Assembly (NCBI GenBank): GCA_025201345.1
Contig: JAIXMG010000012.1
Coordinates: 744,001 to 808,000 of the forward strand
Reading direction: 5' to 3'
Length of the DNA stretch: 64,000 bases
From: Thamnidium elegans
Taxonomy: Eukaryota; Mucoromycota; Mucoromycetes; Mucorales; Mucoraceae
A program made the position numbers and the translations under genes. Every line of letters begins with the position of its first letter. The first letter of the stretch is position 1. The notes beneath the pieces are model-generated. The model saw only the letters and a program-made list of their open reading frames with translations. It did not search any database and was not told the origin of the DNA. This document shows, one piece after another, positions 60,119 to 64,000 of this stretch.

Positions 60119-62023
60119 ATGCTTAGAAACGTTGCTCGTATTGCTCGTCCTGTACTCACTCGTGGTGTTTTACCTGCTGTACGTAAACAATAATAATAGA
60201 GAATCGTCAATTACAAAAAAAAAATAATATTACGACATAAAATTTTTTTTTTGAAAAAAAAAAAGAAATTCATTAGCTAATTAATATATTGATAATGTAG
60301 GCCCGTCTTAACCTTGGTGCTGTCGCCACTGTTGCTCGTAGCTACGCTTCTGCCAAGCCTTCTACTTCCGAAGTTTCTTCCATCCTTGAACAACGTATCT
60401 TGGGTGCCAACTCTGAAGTTGATCTCCAAGAGACCGGTCGTGTCTTGTCCATTGGTGATGGTATTGCTCGTGTTTACGGTTTAAAGAACTGTCAAGCCGA
60501 AGAGATGGTTGAATTCTCCAGTGGTCTCAAGGTAATTTTACTTTTTTTAAGAAACCATTTTAGATTGTGTCAACTAAAAAAAAAAAATTATAATTATAGG
60601 GTATGGCTCTTAACTTGGAAGCTGATAATGTTGGTATTGTCGTTTTCGGTAACGATCGTTTGATTAAGGAAGGTGATACTGTTAAGCGTACTGGTGCCAT
60701 TGTTGATGTTCCTATTGGTCCCGGTATTCTCGGTCGTGTTGTCGATGCCCTCGGTAACCCCATTGATGGTAAGGGTCCTCTTGAGACCGTTGGTCGTTCT
60801 CGTGTCCAAGTTAAGGCTCCTGGTATTTTACCTCGTCACTCCGTTAACGAGCCTATGCAAACTGGTATCAAGTCTGTTGATTCCATGGTCCCTATTGGTC
60901 GTGGTCAACGTGAGTTGATTATTGGTGATCGTCAAACCGGTAAGACCGCTGTTGCTCTCGATACTATCTTGAACCAAAAGAACTGGAACAACGGTTCTGA
61001 TGAAGCCAAGAAGTTGTACTGTATTTACGTTGCTGTTGGTCAAAAGCGTTCCACTGTTGCTCAATTGGTCCGTACTCTTGAAGAGAACGGTAAGTTTTTT
61101 TTCTTTTTTTTTATTATTTTTGTGAGTTTTACAAAAAGTACTTACGGTTTTCGTATTATTTAGATGCCATGAAGTATACTATTGTTGTTGCTGCCACTGC
61201 CTCTGAAGCTGCTCCTCTTCAATATCTCGCTCCTTTCTCCGGTGCTGCCTTCGGTGAATGGTTCCGTGATAACGGTCGTCACTCTTTGATCATTTATGAT
61301 GATTTGTCCAAGCAAGCTGTTGCTTACCGTCAAATGTCTCTCTTGCTCCGTCGTCCTCCTGGTCGTGAAGCTTACCCTGGTGATGTTTTCTATCTCCATT
61401 CTCGTCTTTTGGAACGTGCTGCCAAGATGAACAAGGCTTTCGGTTACGGTTCCATGACCGCCCTTCCCATTATTGAAACCCAAGGTGGTGATGTCTCTGC
61501 TTATATTCCCACTAACGTTATTTCCATTACTGATGGTCAAATTTTCTTGGAAGCCGAACTTTTCTTCAAGGGTATCCGTCCCGCTATTAACGTCGGTCTT
61601 TCCGTCTCTCGTGTCGGTTCCGCTGCTCAAACCAAGGCTATGAAGCAAGTTGCTGGTTCCATGAAGCTTTTCTTGGCCCAATACCGTGAAGTTGCCGCTT
61701 TCGCTCAATTCGGTTCTGATTTGGATGCTTCCACTCAATTCTTGTTAAACCGTGGTGCCCGTCTCACTGAATTGCTCAAGCAACCTCAATACTCTCCCTT
61801 GTCTATCCAAGCTCAAGTTCCTATCATCTTTGCTGGTGTTAACGGTTATCTTGATAAGATCCCCGTTGGTAAGGTCGTTGACTGGGAAAAGGATTTCATT
61901 AGCCATTTCGCTACCCAACAAAAGGAAATCCTCGAGGAAATCCGTACTCAAGGTGTTATCTCCAAGGAACTCGAAGTTAAGCTCCGTGAAGTCTGTGATG
62001 CCCACTGTAAGACTTTCTATTAA
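60119..62023 (+). CDS. atp1: Mitochondrial F1-ATP synthase alpha subunit
   Basis: Non-catalytic alpha subunit of the F1 hexamer in the mitochondrial matrix. Four exons (60119-60178, 60301-60531, 60600-61089, 61164-62023) give 546 residues; the two introns flanking exon 3 are about 70 nt. The N-terminus ([20 protein letters not shown] plus [16 protein letters not shown]) is a basic amphipathic presequence. Beta-barrel motifs ([19 protein letters not shown]), the P-loop near residue 208 ([15 protein letters not shown]), [14 protein letters not shown] Walker B region ([17 protein letters not shown]) and the alpha signature ([17 protein letters not shown]) are intact. Codon use is strongly biased (GGT, GTT, CGT, AAG), as expected for high expression and unlike neighbours such as Nma111. 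Confidence 0.98.
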
Positions 62024-62367
62024 ATTATAACTAATTAAAGAAAGAAAAAACAACCCCCCGCGAAAGTATATATATATAGAGAATATTGAATAATTAGATA
62101 TATAAAAAGTCTATTTTTTTTTTATTTGAAAGAAGAAAAAAATTCCTATTTTTATGCATAATTGTCTTCTTTTTCTGTATTATGTATGATTTTTATTTTA
62201 TTTTTGTGTCTAATTGACTTTTACTGGAAAATGATTGGCGGTTTTGTTTTGGTTATAATGTAAGAAAAAAAAAAAAGCTTATTGTTTTTCTCTTTTGCTC
62301 TTTAACTGAATAATGTAATAATAAAATACTTTTTTTCTTCTTTGTATAAAGTTGGACGCGACAATGT

Positions 62368-62670
62368 CTATAATAAAGACGTAGAAAGAGTTTTTGATCT
62401 GATAAAAGGTGTGTTGACTGAAATTGGTGACCCAAATGTAGTACACAAAACCATAGGGGGACCAAAAAGTCCTACTTGAATCTTGTTTCCGCTGCTGAAT
62501 GATGTGGTACGTGCTACTAAAGTTCTATTAGACATACCATTCTCTGTCGAACGCACTTTAGGCGGGGGACTAACGTCCTTAGCCTCAATGGGGGCTTCTG
62601 CACTATAAGGCTACACATTCTGGTTCTTTTGGTTGGTCTGGTCAGCAACTAGAAGTTCGCAGTTGATGGC
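62368..62670 (-). pseudogene. Decayed ORF with one internal stop, unknown family
   Basis: One minus-strand frame runs 101 codons from 62670 to 62368 with a single TAG at 62611-62613. It begins AINCELLVADQTNQKNQNV, then PYSAEAPIEAKDVSPPPKVR, STENGMSNRTLVARTTSFSS, GNKIQVGLFGPP and ends SKTLSTSLL. The polar, Asn/Gln/Pro/Ser-rich text resembles a structural protein of a retroelement, but that is a guess from composition. It lies downstream of ATP1 in sequence without other genes. Confidence 0.35.
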
Positions 62671-63411
62671 TTACTTCGAACAAAGGCTCTAGTTCAATGG
62701 GGATTGGCTAGTTGATTGTCTAGATCTGGTGACGCGGCACGTCCAAGTTTATTCGTTTTTACTGCTGGGACTTATTGTGAATCATTGACAGATTATCAAA
62801 AATAATATAAATGAACAAATCTGTTTTAAGCCTAATATTTTTATTTTTCCCTTTTATTCCCTCACGGCCCAGTCCTACCTCTCCGAAATGTGCAACGAAA
62901 AAAAAAAACAATTCTACATAATATCGGGCTTTATCAAATTTTGCTTAAAGACTTCATTGTATATAAACAATATTGCTTGTACCTTTACCCAAGTGAACTC
63001 GGCATTTAAGGTCAATCATGACCTTAATAGAATTTGAATTTATAACGGGAAACATAACTATACAAGTACAATTGCTCGTGAGAAAGATACAAACCCTGAT
63101 GTTTGGTTCTGGGATTTATTAGTGATTATAGCAAAAGCCAAACAAAGGAAACCGAAATCGTTAAAATGTTATCCTAACTTGTCCTTCAGTGGCACGGATA
63201 CTAAGTGTGGCAACAACGTTTCATTTCGAACTTTTTTTCCAAAAATAGTGGGAAATACAGTAATACGTCATTCCAGCTTAGACTCGGTGCACTTCTTTAC
63301 TTAAACTTAAAGTTGTCGCACACTGGGGCTTTGCTTCTTTTCTCTTTCTTTTTTTACACTTTTTTTTAACCTTTTTTTGTTAAACTTTTTTTTTCAAATT
63401 ATATATAAAAT
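62671..63411. other. Intergenic region upstream of the Mvp1-like gene
   Basis: About 740 bases. Contains a perfect inverted repeat, ttaaggtca / tgaccttaa around 63006-63027 with a 4-base loop, and a 60-codon plus-strand ORF (63122-63304) without recognisable domains. T-rich leader sequence precedes the ATG at 63412. Confidence 0.4.
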
Positions 63412-64000
63412 ATGACGGATGATTTAGCTTCATCCTTTCTTGGCACCAATAGCAATTATTTTATGCCAGAGCCAAGGTCCATCTCTTTCGCTGTAGAAGA
63501 TGACCCCTGGAGCGCGGCTGGTTTTGATCCTGTAGATGAAATGAGACAACCTTTAGCTCAAAGTCAAATTATGGATGAGGATATGGTTACTGAAGGTATT
63601 ACAGCCTCCAACGTATTAGGTAAAAACCTTTTTTGTATAAAATAAAAAGAACACCAGTTGACCTTCTTTTAAGTCGGAGTCGATTTACCAGAAATATTCG
63701 ACACTGCTTATATTCGAGCAGGACCTGTTGGAGACCGTGTTAGTGTAGATTCTCTTGAAGTAATTATCGGCTTGGGTGGATTAGGTCCACGTTTATATGA
63801 GCAAGTAGGTAATAAAACAGTTTATTTTAAAGTGTAGAAAAAAAAAAACTCCCCTTTATTTTTTTTTTATAAACTATCCATGCGTTTTTTTTTTCTTGCA
63901 AGTATTAACCTTATTTTTTTAGATTTTTTCCTTAATAGTTCCTTCCGGCGCTATGTATGTAACTAGAAATGAGTTTAATACTGCTTTAGCTTTAGTTGGC
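63412..64000 (+). CDS. mvp1: Mvp1-like sorting nexin (5' part only, runs off the right edge)
   Basis: Exons 63412-63619, 63674-63804 and 63923-64000 join with matching phase. The N-terminus (MTDDLASSFLGTNSN) is polar, with an acidic DDPWSAAGFDPVDE segment. After splicing comes VDLPEIFDTAYIRAGPVGDR, VSVDSLEVIIGLGGLGP and FSLIVPSGAMYVTRNEFNTA-LALVG, the EH-like N-terminal module found in fungal Mvp1 (SNX8-type) ahead of the PX and BAR domains, which lie outside this window. Mvp1 acts in endosomal sorting and tubule scission by family knowledge. Confidence 0.82.

Noticed and set aside
60560..62053. Long antisense and alternate-frame ORFs over ATP1 (up to 192 codons)
   Set aside because: The strong T/C third-position bias of ATP1 removes stops from other frames; the translations are repetitive Thr/Asn/Leu/Val-rich text.
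1..64000. A defence island, biosynthetic cluster or novel multigene system
   Set aside because: Genes are mostly unrelated housekeeping loci with separate promoters; the orphan fragments do not form a consistent set.

Overview
The window is nuclear DNA from a filamentous or early-diverging fungus, most likely Mucoromycota (Mucorales-like). The grounds are AT-rich sequence with many long A/T homopolymers, compact intron-dense genes (introns mostly 50-120 nt, GTAAGT-like donors, TAG/CAG acceptors), a fungal URA2-type CPSase/ATCase fusion, fungal families (Cch1, Nma111, Ysh1, Kin1, Ndt80/PhoG, Mvp1), and lineage-specific proteins of a kind common in that phylum. The phylum call is inference; species is not determined. 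There are no prokaryotic features, no CRISPR array and no rRNA genes.

Layout. 1-2.1 kb (-): 5' part of a Cch1 calcium channel, divergent from the 2,280-residue URA2 gene (2.5-9.4 kb, +). 10.1-10.4 kb: divergent tRNA-Arg(CCT) and tRNA-Trp(CCA). 10.5-11.2 kb (+): mitochondrial ribosomal protein bL27. 11.3-14.6 kb (-): Nma111 HtrA-like protease. 15.6-21.1 kb (-): a large N-terminally anchored ARM/SPRY protein. 21.3-24.2 kb (-): Ysh1/CPSF73. 24.4-27.2 kb: gene-poor, with one small C2H2 gene and decayed coding sequence on both strands. 27.4-32.4 kb (-): SMP/C2 lipid-transfer protein (Mug190/tricalbin-like), divergent from a 53-residue PIGBOS-like micropeptide gene (32.6-32.8 kb, +). 33.4-36.5 kb: a UBC-family E2 (-) flanked by decayed coding fragments and a MITE-like inverted-repeat element. 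36.7-38.5 kb (-): Ndt80/PhoG-like transcription factor with about 2.6 kb of upstream non-coding DNA. 41.2-45.3 kb (+): zinc-finger/RRM protein, then eIF2A. 45.4-52.2 kb (-): Kin1/PAR-1 kinase, a small GNAT, and a two-START-domain protein with a C-terminal membrane helix. 53.2-54.2 kb (+): phosphomannomutase. 54.2-57.3 kb: repeats and a lineage-specific gene with possible in-frame stops. 58.2-59.5 kb (+): MSP-domain protein. 60.1-62.0 kb (+): ATP synthase alpha. 62.4-62.7 kb: decayed ORF. 63.4 kb to the edge (+): Mvp1-like sorting nexin.

Most genes are housekeeping and show no operon-like grouping. Three mitochondrial functions (bL27, ATP1, the PIGBOS-like peptide) and two membrane-contact or lipid-transfer-type proteins (SMP/C2, START), plus an MSP protein, lie in the same 64 kb, but I see no evidence that they act as one system. 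The least explained sequence is in the gene-poor stretches at 24.6-27.3, 33.4-36.5, 54.2-57.3 and 62.3-63.3 kb, where interrupted but coherent reading frames, short repeats and a terminal-inverted-repeat element suggest remnants of mobile or lineage-specific genes. Exon boundaries were placed by hand from splice consensus and reading frame; some may be off by a base or two.
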